64,000 nucleotides of DNA from Thalassotalea fonticola (GCF_032911225.1 NZ_CP136600.1:4836001-4900000); one strand, 5' to 3'; positions 54,977 through 63,771 are shown, counted from the first letter of the stretch. The notes: generated by a model from the sequence alone, not told the origin. Program-made: numbers and translations.

Positions 54977-56764
54977 CTATTTAATGGTGTCGAAGTGCTT
55001 AGTAGCCTTAACAATACGTTCTAGTAACGGCTTCAAATCATTAAAGTCTACAATGTTCTTTTGTGCTTTAACAATTTGTTTAGAAAATGCATCTTTACTT
55101 AAATCTTTATCTCCATCTCGATTGGTTACAGTGTTAAAACATTTACCCTTATATTTTCTTAGGCGATCAATATCCTTAAAGAAGTACTCTATATCAGTAT
55201 AACTATCGTTGACTCCTAGAGGAGTTAAAACTACATAAAGATTATGAAATATATGAATGAAATCAGCTTTTCTGTAGTCTTGTTTTAGCACTAATGAAGT
55301 GGGGGAAATAGTAGCTGAAGATATATTGGAGACATAGCTTAATAAGCCTTGTGGTCCAGTATCATTATCAATCACAATTATCACAGGCTGTTTAGGTTTT
55401 GGGGCTTTATATTGTTTTAGCTGAGATTCATAACCCATTATGAAGTGCTTCAAATAATCAGCTCCTCCGTGAAGTTCTAACAGAAATTTAGTTCTTTCTG
55501 AGTACTCTACAAAACGCAATAGCAGTTCATACGGTGTAGTGGCTGTTTTGACATTTGCCAAAGCAGGAAAATCCGAAGCAAGCATATTTATCGCTGTTTT
55601 TAGATAAACATTATCGGTTTTTCCTTCTGTTAGCATCGTTGGTTTGTCGTTTGCGTAAAATAATTGATAAAACAAAAATTGACTGAATGTTTTTTCTCGG
55701 CCACTAAATAAATACCTTCTTTGCTTAGCTTTTTTTTGTTTTATTAATTCATCCCTTTTTAAATTATACTTCGGATTGAGAGGTGGCTTTTGGCGTAATC
55801 TATTGTAATGATCTATTTGGTCAATAAAGTTTAACTGACCTTCTAACTCATTGATGTTGCCGTTGACAGGTATACCATCAGTTGTTTTAGTGAATTGTCC
55901 TGTATTAAATAAATTATTACATTGTGCTCTCACTGTGCGCCAATATTCTTTTTTTGTATTTGGCTTTTTATTAACCACTAGCCCTGTAACATCTTGTCTT
56001 GAATCCTTATATTGAATTCGTGTTTTCTTATCATTAATTGAAAACCCTGCTCGATTAATTTCACTTTTTAACTTTTTACTCGAGTAGTACTCGCCTTCTT
56101 CATGACGCATTATTTGAAGTGGGAAATCAGCTTTACGAGTTGAAAATGTTATGTCATCAGCATACCTAGAATAAGTACAAGAATGTTTTTTAGCGAGATA
56201 AGCTAGTCGAATATCTAATGAGTGAGCAATTAAATTTGTTATGACTGGTGAACTTGGACTTCCTTGAGGTAATTTATTGTTATAACATGCAATTTGGGCA
56301 ATAACTGTTGCTATTGCTGGATCTAATTTAAAGTTTTCATTTTTTATAAAGAAACCTCTAACTCTACCAAAGTTAAAACTATCAAAAAAGTTTTCAAGAT
56401 CAATGTTTAATACATTTTTTTGACCCAAATGCATCATCGCATTCGTGATTATAGATCTATGCCTGACAAAACCATGGGATAAAGTTGGCTGAATAATTTC
56501 ACTTGTGGGATATTTTATTTTGTTTATATCGTCAACACAATCTAGTAGCAAGTTTGAGAGATTAGCTTGAATAGTTTTTAATCTACCATTTGGAGCGCTG
56601 ATAATGCGCTCACCACCATTCTTTTTTGGGATTTTAAATTGAGTGTATTGAGTGCTGGGTTTAAGGATATATAAAGTATAAGTGAAAATTGACGCTTTAA
56701 TCCCAAGTAGGGTAGCTAGTTGTTTTTTTGTTGTAGTTTTTTGTAAAGCTTCCAATTTACCCAT
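54977..56764 (-). CDS. Retron reverse transcriptase fused to a C-terminal TOPRIM-like domain
   Basis: 595 residues. The RT half (about 35-330) has FKIPKKNGGER, NIDLENFFDSF with Asp122, QGSPSSPVITNLIAH (retron region X, NxxxH), YADD at 201-204 and the retron hallmark VTG at 259-261 followed by LVVNKK. A basic linker (340-365) leads to a TOPRIM-like domain (about 375-560): TEGKTD with Glu380, and VIDNDTG with the DxD-type pair at 466-468. It should reverse-transcribe the adjacent ncRNA into msDNA; the TOPRIM part may be the nuclease or effector. GAAGG precedes the ATG. Confidence 0.92.
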   Translation of the reverse strand: MGKLEALQKTTTKKQLATLLGIKASIFTYTLYILKPSTQYTQFKIPKKNGGERIISAPNGRLKTIQANLSNLLLDCVDDINKIKYPTSEIIQPTLSHGFVRHRSIITNAMMHLGQKNVLNIDLENFFDSFNFGRVRGFFIKNENFKLDPAIATVIAQIACYNNKLPQGSPSSPVITNLIAHSLDIRLAYLAKKHSCTYSRYADDITFSTRKADFPLQIMRHEEGEYYSSKKLKSEINRAGFSINDKKTRIQYKDSRQDVTGLVVNKKPNTKKEYWRTVRAQCNNLFNTGQFTKTTDGIPVNGNINELEGQLNFIDQIDHYNRLRQKPPLNPKYNLKRDELIKQKKAKQRRYLFSGREKTFSQFLFYQLFYANDKPTMLTEGKTDNVYLKTAINMLASDFPALANVKTATTPYELLLRFVEYSERTKFLLELHGGADYLKHFIMGYESQLKQYKAPKPKQPVIIVIDNDTGPQGLLSYVSNISSATISPTSLVLKQDYRKADFIHIFHNLYVVLTPLGVNDSYTDIEYFFKDIDRLRKYKGKCFNTVTNRDGDKDLSKDAFSKQIVKAQKNIVDFNDLKPLLERIVKATKHFDTIK

Positions 56765-56794
56765 GAATTACCTTCAAATTCCTTTTTATGAGGG

Positions 56795-56925
56795 GGTTTA
56801 TGGGCACTCTTACGCAGTTAACATTAGTAATGGTTTACAGAAGTACTAAAGTTATTATAAAGGCAATCCAGACGGACATTATTTTCACTGACCGCGAAAC
56901 GCGGCCCAAAATCTGCCCATAAACC
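56795..56925 (-). ncRNA. Retron ncRNA (msr-msd)
   Basis: On the minus strand GGTTTATGGGCA (a1, 56914-56925) and TGCCCATAAACC (a2, 56795-56806) form a perfect 12-bp inverted repeat around ~107 nt, ending 30 bp before the RT start. A G follows a1 as candidate branch base. The msr part has a hairpin CCGCG-TTT-CGCGG (56892-56904). The msd part has TAACTTTAGTA/TACTAATGTTA, 11 bp with one mismatch (56819-56854). Order, size and spacing match retron ncRNAs. Confidence 0.88.
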
Positions 56926-56943
56926 GCTAAGTAAAATAACTGT

Positions 56944-56977
56944 TATTATCATTAATTACAAGTAGTTAATGATAATA
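56944..56977. promoter_or_regulatory. 12-bp perfect dyad between the retron and the GIY-YIG gene
   Basis: TATTATCATTAA, ten bases, TTAATGATAATA. It lies 18 bp upstream of the ncRNA a1 arm, at the retron promoter, and 139 bp from the divergent GIY-YIG gene. It could be a repressor operator. A terminator is less likely, as there is no T run and the stem is pure AT-rich sequence. Confidence 0.6.
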
Positions 56978-57115
56978 CTTTAAATGTATCAGTTACAAAT
57001 TATAATTTTTATTTGTTGATGTATTACGATAGTTTATTGTGATATCTAATCCGTTAAAAAGCACAATATTTCATAGACTATAATTTAACTAGCAAAAGTT
57101 TACTGGGGATAGGCA

Positions 57116-57430
57116 ATGTGGCATATGGTGTATAAGATTTATGGTAAAGGGCATTTGCTTTATGTAGGAGAAGGATCGGATGTTGATGCTAGGGTTGATT
57201 TTCACTCTAAAAACGCACCATGGTTTAAAGAAGCCGATTGGATTAAGGAATGCTGGCTTCCAAATAAGGAGGTAGCGGTAATGTATGAAACTTATCTCAT
57301 AAATACAGAAAAACCGTCAGAAAACAAACAAAAAAATAATAATAGTGATATGAGTATTGTGACTTTTGATGAAGATTCAATTATGTGGTTGGATGGGCAT
57401 TTAAATGGACATTTGAGAGAAAACTATTAA
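57116..57430 (+). CDS. Small GIY-YIG superfamily protein
   Basis: 104 residues. VYKIYGKGHLLYVGEGSD holds a GIY-YIG core in which VYKI and LYVG stand for the two tyrosine motifs. DARVDFH supplies the Arg/His region, MYETYLI the catalytic-type Glu, and KPSENK the closing Asn. It is a minimal nuclease domain without a DNA-binding extension; the C-terminal ~30 residues are acidic and polar. It is divergent from the retron with a dyad between them. A role with the retron is possible but unproven. Confidence 0.75.
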   Translation: MWHMVYKIYGKGHLLYVGEGSDVDARVDFHSKNAPWFKEADWIKECWLPNKEVAVMYETYLINTEKPSENKQKNNNSDMSIVTFDEDSIMWLDGHLNGHLRENY

Positions 57431-58129
57431 ACAAGCTGAAAAATAATAATAAAGTTTAAAGGTGATGATAAAAGTTGATTTTTTAATAAATATATAGATA
57501 TTCAGTTCTGATGATTATTTTTAGCGGTATTGATAGTGGCACTAGGTTGTTGCTATTGGGTTAAGTTGCTTTGTATTGTGTGTTAGGTGTGTTGTCGAGT
57601 ATCTATATCCCAATAGATAAACTACTATTTTTTATTGAATAATGATTCAACTGACACCGTATCATCTGAATTAAGTGTTTAACTCATTATCAAAAAATGA
57701 TTTTATATTTACATGTGCGTTGGTGTATACCTATTGATGTGCCTAAACTGTGAACTGTTATACCTTTTTTAGTGATTTAGTTAATCACGGGGGGCTGATA
57801 TAATATTGCTTAGTAAGTTATTTACAATTGAGGCCCAACTCTACTTTGAAGTCTAGCTTTAATAGCCTATAACGCATCTCTAATTATTAAAAATCTGGCT
57901 CAACCGTTTTTAGCTTCTACGGTATGAGAAAGGGGAGGGGAGGCGTAAATCATCCAAGGCCCCCACGTCATAATAGACCCTGACCATACGCATACTTTGT
58001 GCCTCAATTTTTTTAGCAATCATATATTTTACAGACTAGTGGTGTTTTCGATCCTACAATTAATTAAAGAAGTTTTATCTGCAAACATTCAATACGCATA
58101 TCGACAGTAAACTATTTTTAGGATCAATT
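57431..58129. other. Non-coding stretch with a diverged repeat
   Basis: About 57690-57850 resembles 51230-51410: GTGTATACCTATTGAT, CATACC/TATACC-TTTT, TGATTTAGTT and TTTAGTAAG-like words are in the same order. No gene. Confidence 0.45.
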
Positions 58130-58324
58130 ATGAGTTTACACCATGAAAAAGTGGCAAAAAATATTTTAATTGAATCTCTTGAGTTCAACGAAGTGATAGA
58201 TGTAAGTTCAATTCCTATTTACGCAACAAACTGTCGGGAGGTTGGATGCTTCATTATATATAGCTTTAATCTGAGTCAAGGTTCAATGGTGATAGCTATA
58301 CTGCTGTACACAAGGACACTTTAA
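58130..58324 (+). CDS. Short hypothetical gene, possibly truncated or frameshifted
   Basis: 64 codons from an ATG with TTTAGGA before it. The first 45 residues look like a normal soluble protein (NILIESLEFNEVIDVSS). Near the end another frame stays open a little further, so a frameshift is possible. No family is recognised. Confidence 0.4.
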   Translation: MSLHHEKVAKNILIESLEFNEVIDVSSIPIYATNCREVGCFIIYSFNLSQGSMVIAILLYTRTL

Positions 58325-58716
58325 AAACAAAGTATTTGTAGATCTATTAAATAGATTAACCTGTAGCACTTTTCCAATTAAAGCGGGTGAGGGTTACATG
58401 AAGATAAAAACTAGAAATACATACTGTTTTATTATGAACAATTAATATTATTTTTCTTACCTATTTTTATTAACTTATATGTAAACTTGTAAACTTAATT
58501 AGTCTTTAAAAGTTAAAAAGAGGGTTGGTTTCCTCCTAGAATATGTCAGGATAATATCTTTGATATGAGTTTTGGGCGTTTTGAACTGTCAGCTGACATT
58601 TACGGCCCATTGCAGCGTTACTGACAGCTCCCTACCCCAAAACGACTGAGAATTACAACATTAATTGGCTGCTTCTAATTTTCTCTATGTGTCATTAGAT
58701 GTTTTATTTCAAATGT
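58325..58716. other. Spacer without a recognised gene
   Basis: Non-coding. CTGTCAGCTGACATT and ACTGACAGC near 58589-58626 form a loose inverted repeat. It leads into the shared left flank of array 2. Confidence 0.4.
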
Positions 58717-58933
58717 TCGCATACCGGACATAAATAACTTCAAAAATGCAATACTTTTTCTAATGGTATTTCAGTCTACATTTGATTGCACAAATGCAGA
58801 AAAATATTTTCTTTCAACAGCGTAAATGAAGTTTGTTGTTTTATTGATTTTTTCAAGTTAAATTATGAGCTTAATAAATGTTAGGAGAGTTTCTTCCTGT
58901 AGAAATGAATAAACTAACCTGTTAAAAGAGCTG
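58717..58933. repeat. Left flank of cassette array 2, shared with array 1
   Basis: The counterpart of 46362-46575. It has the same words in order and the same end point, AGCTG^TTA. The hairpin near its right end is weaker than in copy 1. Confidence 0.7.
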
Positions 58934-58972
58934 TTATGCCGCAATAGCCTAATCAATAGACATGGAGGTGTT

Positions 58973-60091
58973 ATGGGTGTTTTTTTAAGAAAAAGTATTA
59001 AAGTCGGTGCTTTTCGTTTTAATTTATCTAAATCTGGGGTAGGTGTCTCGGCTGGTGTAAAAGGGTTAAGGCTTGGCACTGGTCCAAGAGGAAATTATGT
59101 TCGCATTGGAACAAAAGGAATTTATTATAGTGCATCACTTCCAAAACCACCCAATATTGACTCTAATCCACGAATAGAACCAATAAATTTAGATAGCGTT
59201 AAATTGCCTGTTTCATCGACTCATGAAGAACTGAAAGAAATTGACTCTGCAGATACATCACAAATTGTCGATTCTTCATCTGTAGACCTATTAAATGAAT
59301 TAAACTTAAAACAAAAAAAACTAACACTTTTTCCAATTGTATTTGCTATTTTCATATTATTAGTGTTATTTGGTTATTATTCAAAATTATCAAATGAGCT
59401 GTTAGGCGTTCTAATTTTTCTGGGCGTTGGATTTTCTTGGTTTTCACATAATAGAGATATATTGGCAAAGACATCCGTTCTACTCTACGATTTTGAACCA
59501 AAAATTGAATCTAATTATAACCAATTGATTGAGGGGCTACTGAAAATTAGCCAGTGTGCAAAAGTTTGGCATATTTCTGCTTCTGGAAAAGTTTTAGATC
59601 AAAAGTATCATGCAGGTGCAAGTGATCTAGTCGAACGCAAAGAAACAACAATTAAAGTTGTTGAACCTCCCAATATAAAAACGAATGTTAAATCTATTGC
59701 TATAGCTGTTGGCCGTCAAACATTACACTTTTTCCCTGATCGTGTTCTAATTTTTGATGCAAATGGAGTTGGTGCAGCTAACTACTATTCTCTAAAAGTA
59801 AATGCTAAAGAAAAACAATTTATTGAAGAGGATGGAGTGCCTTCAGACGCAAAAGTTGTAGATAAAACTTGGAAGTATGTAAATAAATCTGGTGGCCCAG
59901 ATAGAAGATTTAATGATAACCACGAAATACCCATCTGCCTTTATGAAGAAATCCTATTTAAGAGTAGAAATGGGATAAATGAGATCATTCAATTGTCTTC
60001 TTGCGGAAAAACAAAAATGTTATTAGACGCTTTTACTAAATTTTCAACTTTTTTACCTAAAGAAGTGGTTTCTCAATCCGAAGCGGCATAA
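58973..60091 (+). CDS. DUF4236-domain membrane protein, cassette-borne
   Basis: 372 residues. The N-terminus MGVFLRKSIKVGAFRFNLSK through GVGVSAGVKGLRLGTGPRGN is a clear DUF4236 domain (about 1-55). A polar linker, two membrane helices (about 118-150) and a large soluble C-terminal domain follow (about 160-372). A strong GGAGG precedes the ATG. It is the first cassette of array 2 (58933-60180): its R'' GCATAAC is the exact reverse complement of the cassette start GTTATGC, and the stop TAA lies inside R''. Function is unknown. Confidence 0.82.
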   Translation: MGVFLRKSIKVGAFRFNLSKSGVGVSAGVKGLRLGTGPRGNYVRIGTKGIYYSASLPKPPNIDSNPRIEPINLDSVKLPVSSTHEELKEIDSADTSQIVDSSSVDLLNELNLKQKKLTLFPIVFAIFILLVLFGYYSKLSNELLGVLIFLGVGFSWFSHNRDILAKTSVLLYDFEPKIESNYNQLIEGLLKISQCAKVWHISASGKVLDQKYHAGASDLVERKETTIKVVEPPNIKTNVKSIAIAVGRQTLHFFPDRVLIFDANGVGAANYYSLKVNAKEKQFIEEDGVPSDAKVVDKTWKYVNKSGGPDRRFNDNHEIPICLYEEILFKSRNGINEIIQLSSCGKTKMLLDAFTKFSTFLPKEVVSQSEAA

Positions 60092-60186
60092 CAAAAATTT
60101 AAAGCGGGACTGCTTACTGTTTGCTCGGTTTCGCTTCGATACACATTTTAGCAAACTTTTATCAGCCCCTTAAATGGGCGTTATAC
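60086..60186 (+). other. attC site A of array 2
   Basis: R'' GCATAAC (60086-60092), AGCGGGAC, TTTGCTCGG / TTTTAGCAAAC central arms, and CAGCCCCTTAAATGGGCGTT with R' GTTATAC (60180-60186). The right arm is almost that of the Vibrio cholerae repeat. Confidence 0.9.
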
Positions 60187-60206
60187 GAAATAGAAATGGA
60201 GTCTCT

Positions 60207-60797
60207 TTGAGTTCTGAAAATTTTGAATTAAGTGATGGTGCATTACGTCAACGAAGAAACTTGATGTCTGTGACATTATTGGTTGTTTTTACTCACTTTG
60301 CGGGGGTAGAGTTCGGTGAGCAAGTGAAGTTCATGGGTACTTCTTTTAAAATTACTAACCCCAATTTCATTATTCAATTTATTTTGATTATACAAGCATA
60401 TTTTTTGTGGCGATTTTATCAGTATTTTTACCATGACAAAGTTACTCCAGCTCTGAAATTTCAATATCGAAACCAATTATCATCAACACAGGATAAAGAA
60501 ATTCTTTCTCAAATATTTAAAAAGCTACCGAAAGGCGTTCAGTTAATATCAAGTAGCCATACTTATTCTGATATACAAAAATTAGACTCAAGCGCAGGTA
60601 TATACGAAGTAGAAGTTAATTCACCAAATTCAGATAACTCAGGTGATAACAAACATTTGATAGAAATATCAAGAAAGTCTATTGAAAAAAAGAAATTTCC
60701 AGTCGTTTTTGGTTTTGCTTTCCGAGGAAAGATTATAACTGATTTTTATTTACCTTTGATTTTTGTAATTTTATCAGTTCCCTTAAATTTCGTATAA
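60207..60797 (+). CDS. Cassette-borne membrane protein
   Basis: The start is placed at TTG 60207 because GGAG (60198-60201) precedes it; the longer frame from ATG 60174 would begin inside attC. About 196 residues: two N-terminal membrane helices (about 20-40 and 55-80), a soluble middle, and a C-terminal helix (about 175-196). No family is recognised. The stop TAA lies inside R'' GTATAAC, the exact reverse complement of the cassette start GTTATAC. Confidence 0.68.
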   Translation: MSSENFELSDGALRQRRNLMSVTLLVVFTHFAGVEFGEQVKFMGTSFKITNPNFIIQFILIIQAYFLWRFYQYFYHDKVTPALKFQYRNQLSSTQDKEILSQIFKKLPKGVQLISSSHTYSDIQKLDSSAGIYEVEVNSPNSDNSGDNKHLIEISRKSIEKKKFPVVFGFAFRGKIITDFYLPLIFVILSVPLNFV

Positions 60798-60888
60798 CAA
60801 GTCATTCAAAAGGACAAAACAGTTGGATTTTGCTCCTTAGTCGCTTATTTTAGCCAACAATTATCAGCCCCTTAGTTGGGCATTATAT
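60792..60888 (+). other. attC site B of array 2
   Basis: R'' GTATAAC (60792-60798), AAGTCATTCAAAAGGACAAA, CAGTTGGATTTTGC / TTTTAGCCAAC arms and CAGCCCCTTAGTTGGGCATT. The R' reads ATTATAT, so the crossover G is an A here. Very close to attC 1 of array 1. Confidence 0.85.
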
Positions 60889-60903
60889 TCCTAGGAGTTG
60901 AAA

Positions 60904-61452
60904 ATGGAGTTTTCAGAAATAAGTAAAATTGTATTTGGGATCGTTACCGCTGTAGGTACTATAGCATTAACTTTTTTTAATATGAGTCAAACTAGGAAAG
61001 TTACAGCTGAGTTGTTAGAGAAATTTGAAATAGCTGTTGAAAAGACTCAAAAGAATTCGGTGACTGAATTGTTTCGCTTAATTCATGGATTGCGAATGAA
61101 TTACCAAGACATTATTGAGTTGATAAACCATGATGACTGTTCAAGAATAATATACGCATTAAAAAGAACACCTGGCTTGGTTTGTTATGAAAATGGTTCT
61201 TTTCAGTATACATCTATTGGCAGAAATTCAATTTTTAAATTCGTTGATAAATGGTTTACTCGACTCGGTATTGCAACCTTTAGCATATTTACTTTTGCCA
61301 GTTATTTACTGCTTGTTTTTGGTAATAATTACTCGGCAATTGCCGGGTTTTTTATGCTTATTGTGTTTGCATTTATGTTAGGTCGGCAGTTAAGACAAAG
61401 GAGGTATGACCAAATGGTAGAGTCTTTAGTAAAACCGGAACTTATGAAGTAA
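60904..61452 (+). CDS. Cassette-borne membrane protein
   Basis: Start at ATG 60904, with AGGAG six bases upstream (an earlier in-frame TTG overlaps the ribosome site). 182 residues: N-terminal membrane helix (about 8-26), a soluble helical region (about 30-115), two membrane helices (about 122-142 and 146-164) and a basic tail. No family is recognised. The layout (helix, soluble coil, two helices) is like that of the cassette 1 protein at 46596. Confidence 0.7.
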   Translation: MEFSEISKIVFGIVTAVGTIALTFFNMSQTRKVTAELLEKFEIAVEKTQKNSVTELFRLIHGLRMNYQDIIELINHDDCSRIIYALKRTPGLVCYENGSFQYTSIGRNSIFKFVDKWFTRLGIATFSIFTFASYLLLVFGNNYSAIAGFFMLIVFAFMLGRQLRQRRYDQMVESLVKPELMK

Positions 61453-61538
61453 ATAAGCCGGGACAAAAAACAATTGGCCTTCCTTCGTTCTCATTAATTT
61501 TAGCGAACTATTTTAAGCCGTTTAGCAGGGCGTTATTG
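61448..61538 (+). other. attC site C of array 2 (partly degenerate)
   Basis: GTAAATAAGCCGGGACAAAA at left has no proper R'' AAC. AATTGGCCTTCC / TTTTAGCGAAC arms and AAGCCGTTTAGCAGGGCGTT, with R' GTTATTG (61532-61538), are recognisable. It is the end of the array. Confidence 0.7.
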
Positions 61539-61540
61539 AA

Positions 61541-61585
61541 ACAAAATCTAATCCGAAATTACTTTTATAATGAAGTCCTAATGTC
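61541..61585. repeat. Right flank of cassette array 2, shared with array 1
   Basis: AACAAAATCTAATCCGAAAT followed by TACTTTTATAATGAAGTCCTAATGTCT; compare 48091-48142. Confidence 0.7.
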
Positions 61586-61821
61586 TCAAATTTGGCATTA
61601 GTTAACATGTCCAAAATGTTCGCATTCCTGACGTTAGCAATTCGTTAATTAAATATTAGTTACAGTCAGTAGCACTCTATAAAGCCGACATTATGAAACG
61701 CTTTATTTAAAGCCTAATTTATTCAAGTTTCATTCATTACTGAATTAAGGTATTGTTTTATATACTTTCATTTAGCGATTAAACCTAGAACATTAAAGAT
61801 AAATTTATGTTGAGGGAACAA
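61586..61821. other. Spacer before the Gabija-like genes
   Basis: AT-rich, non-coding; it must contain the promoter of the nuclease-helicase pair. Confidence 0.4.
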
Positions 61822-63771
61822 ATGCATTTATCAAATATAAGCATTAAAGGGTATAAAGTAGTAAACGAAACATCCACCGTTGCATTACATAAAGGGCTTA
61901 ACGTAATTGTCGGTGAGAATGCATCAGGTAAAACATCGATAATTGATGCTATCAGGTTACTTTTGCGTGAAGATGAATTTGGCTTTTCACCAGTTTCCGA
62001 AAAAGACTTTCACAAACCATTTACTGACAATAGTCAACCAGCGGATAATTTTTTTATTCAAGGGCAGTTTAGTGGGTTATCAAAAGATGATAAAGTAACT
62101 TTCCTCCCTTGGTATGACTTAAAAGAGCATGCAACACTTAGTCTTAAATTTGAAAATAAAGAAAAATATGGGCGATATAAAAAGCAAGTATGGGGAGGTA
62201 GTTCTAAATCATCAGTGTTTGAATGGGAGTTATTTGACAAGATAAATTGTATATATTTACCCCCTCTAAGAGATGCCGAAGCAAAGCTAAAAGAGGGTAA
62301 ATCATCTCGTTTAGCAAAATTATTGAAGAACTTAGAAGCTTCAGCAATTAAAGATGCGAAAGGTAATTACAAGCTCCATAAACTTGAAGAAAGGTTTAAA
62401 GTCTTTAATGACGAAATAGCTACTTCTGAAGACTTTCCGATTAAGGGCATGAATGACAAAATAAGTCAGCAACTAAAGGATGCAGTGGGTCAAACATTCG
62501 GGCAACATACACATATATCGTTCTCTGAAGTGGGTTTTAATCGAATTGCTGAAAGCCTGCGTTTGTTTTTCTTTCCGGGTATAGAAGAACATGAAAATAA
62601 AGAAAATTATCGTTCTTTAGACGAAAATAGTTTGGGGCATAATAACTTACTGTACCTAGCAACTATTCTTGCTGAGCTTATTGACTCAGGAGAGCAAGAT
62701 GAACGCTTGAAAGTGCTGCTGGTTGAGGAGCCTGAAGCTCACTTACATCCTCAGCTTCAAATAAAGCTTTTAAAATACCTTGAGACAATATCTTTAAGCA
62801 GAGAAATTCAGGTCATTGTCACAACACACTCCCCTGTTTTAGCGTCATCCGCGACAATTAACAGTCTAATCCATATTTGTTCTAATAATGGGAAAGTTAA
62901 TGCTACACCCATAAAAGATACAGGGTTGGATTATAAGGTCAGTATTAAGTGTGAAACGCACGATGGCTGCAGTGACATAACTATTCCTGAAAGTGCTGAC
63001 TTTTTAACTCGTTGGTTAGATACAACAAAATCGACACTCTTGTTTGCCAAAGGAATAATTCTTGTAGAAGGTATTGCTGAAGCGTTTATCGTTCCTCAAT
63101 TAGCAAAAAAAATACTTAAAAAGTATAACTCAACGAATAAACCTAAATTACCGGAAAGTATAGATGAAGCAGGTGTAAGCGTTGTTAATATGAATGGGAT
63201 TTACTTTAAACATTTCATGAGACTGTTTTGTAATTTTGGTATTGAGGACAAAGAAAGTGCTAATATTCCCATCAGGTGTTCGGGAATGACAGATCAAGAC
63301 CCAGAAAAGGACTTAGATGAAAATGGAAATAAAACAATTCCTGCTAGTCCAACTACTGCTAACCATAATTTTGGTAAAAATCCTGCACTGAATTTAATAG
63401 CAACAATCAATAAGTCTGAATACTGCCGCCTATTTGTAGGCCCTCTTAAAACCTTAGAGTATGACTTAGCTATGGAAGGCAATAATATTCAAAGCATGGC
63501 TAGTGTGCTTGCAGAAAATTGGCATAATAGAGAAGAGGTTTATAAAGAACTAAAAGAGATAAGTGAAAAAGATTGGTGCAAAGAAACGCTTAAAAATAAA
63601 GCTGAAGCAGCAAATGAAATTCTAAAAAGGATTGAAGATAAAAATATGGGTAAAGGATATTTTGCCCAGTTATTCTCTGAAACAATTACTAAAAATAGTG
63701 AATTAGCTACTCCTCAATATATAACTAATGCTGTTCTTTGGGCATGTGGGGGAAAAGTTAGTGACCAATAG
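61822..63771 (+). CDS. gajA: GajA-like OLD-family ATPase/TOPRIM nuclease (Gabija)
   Basis: Start at ATG 61822, six bases after GAGG; an ATG at 61807 is less well served. 649 residues. An N-terminal ABC-type ATPase has Walker A GENASGKTS (about 31-39), Walker B LLVEEPEAHLHPQLQ and H-loop VTTHSP. A C-terminal TOPRIM domain starts at ILVEGIAEAFIVP and includes the OLD-family phrase KTLEYDLAME. A UvrD-type helicase overlaps its end, as in Gabija (GajA cuts DNA, GajB senses or unwinds). It is likely to be an antiphage system. Confidence 0.88.
   Translation: MHLSNISIKGYKVVNETSTVALHKGLNVIVGENASGKTSIIDAIRLLLREDEFGFSPVSEKDFHKPFTDNSQPADNFFIQGQFSGLSKDDKVTFLPWYDLKEHATLSLKFENKEKYGRYKKQVWGGSSKSSVFEWELFDKINCIYLPPLRDAEAKLKEGKSSRLAKLLKNLEASAIKDAKGNYKLHKLEERFKVFNDEIATSEDFPIKGMNDKISQQLKDAVGQTFGQHTHISFSEVGFNRIAESLRLFFFPGIEEHENKENYRSLDENSLGHNNLLYLATILAELIDSGEQDERLKVLLVEEPEAHLHPQLQIKLLKYLETISLSREIQVIVTTHSPVLASSATINSLIHICSNNGKVNATPIKDTGLDYKVSIKCETHDGCSDITIPESADFLTRWLDTTKSTLLFAKGIILVEGIAEAFIVPQLAKKILKKYNSTNKPKLPESIDEAGVSVVNMNGIYFKHFMRLFCNFGIEDKESANIPIRCSGMTDQDPEKDLDENGNKTIPASPTTANHNFGKNPALNLIATINKSEYCRLFVGPLKTLEYDLAMEGNNIQSMASVLAENWHNREEVYKELKEISEKDWCKETLKNKAEAANEILKRIEDKNMGKGYFAQLFSETITKNSELATPQYITNAVLWACGGKVSDQ

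Noticed and set aside
61822..63771. The OLD ATPase as the missing ATPase partner of the TOPRIM retron
   Set aside because: It has its own TOPRIM domain and overlaps a UvrD helicase, which is the Gabija arrangement; it is also 5 kb away on the other strand beyond an independent cassette array.
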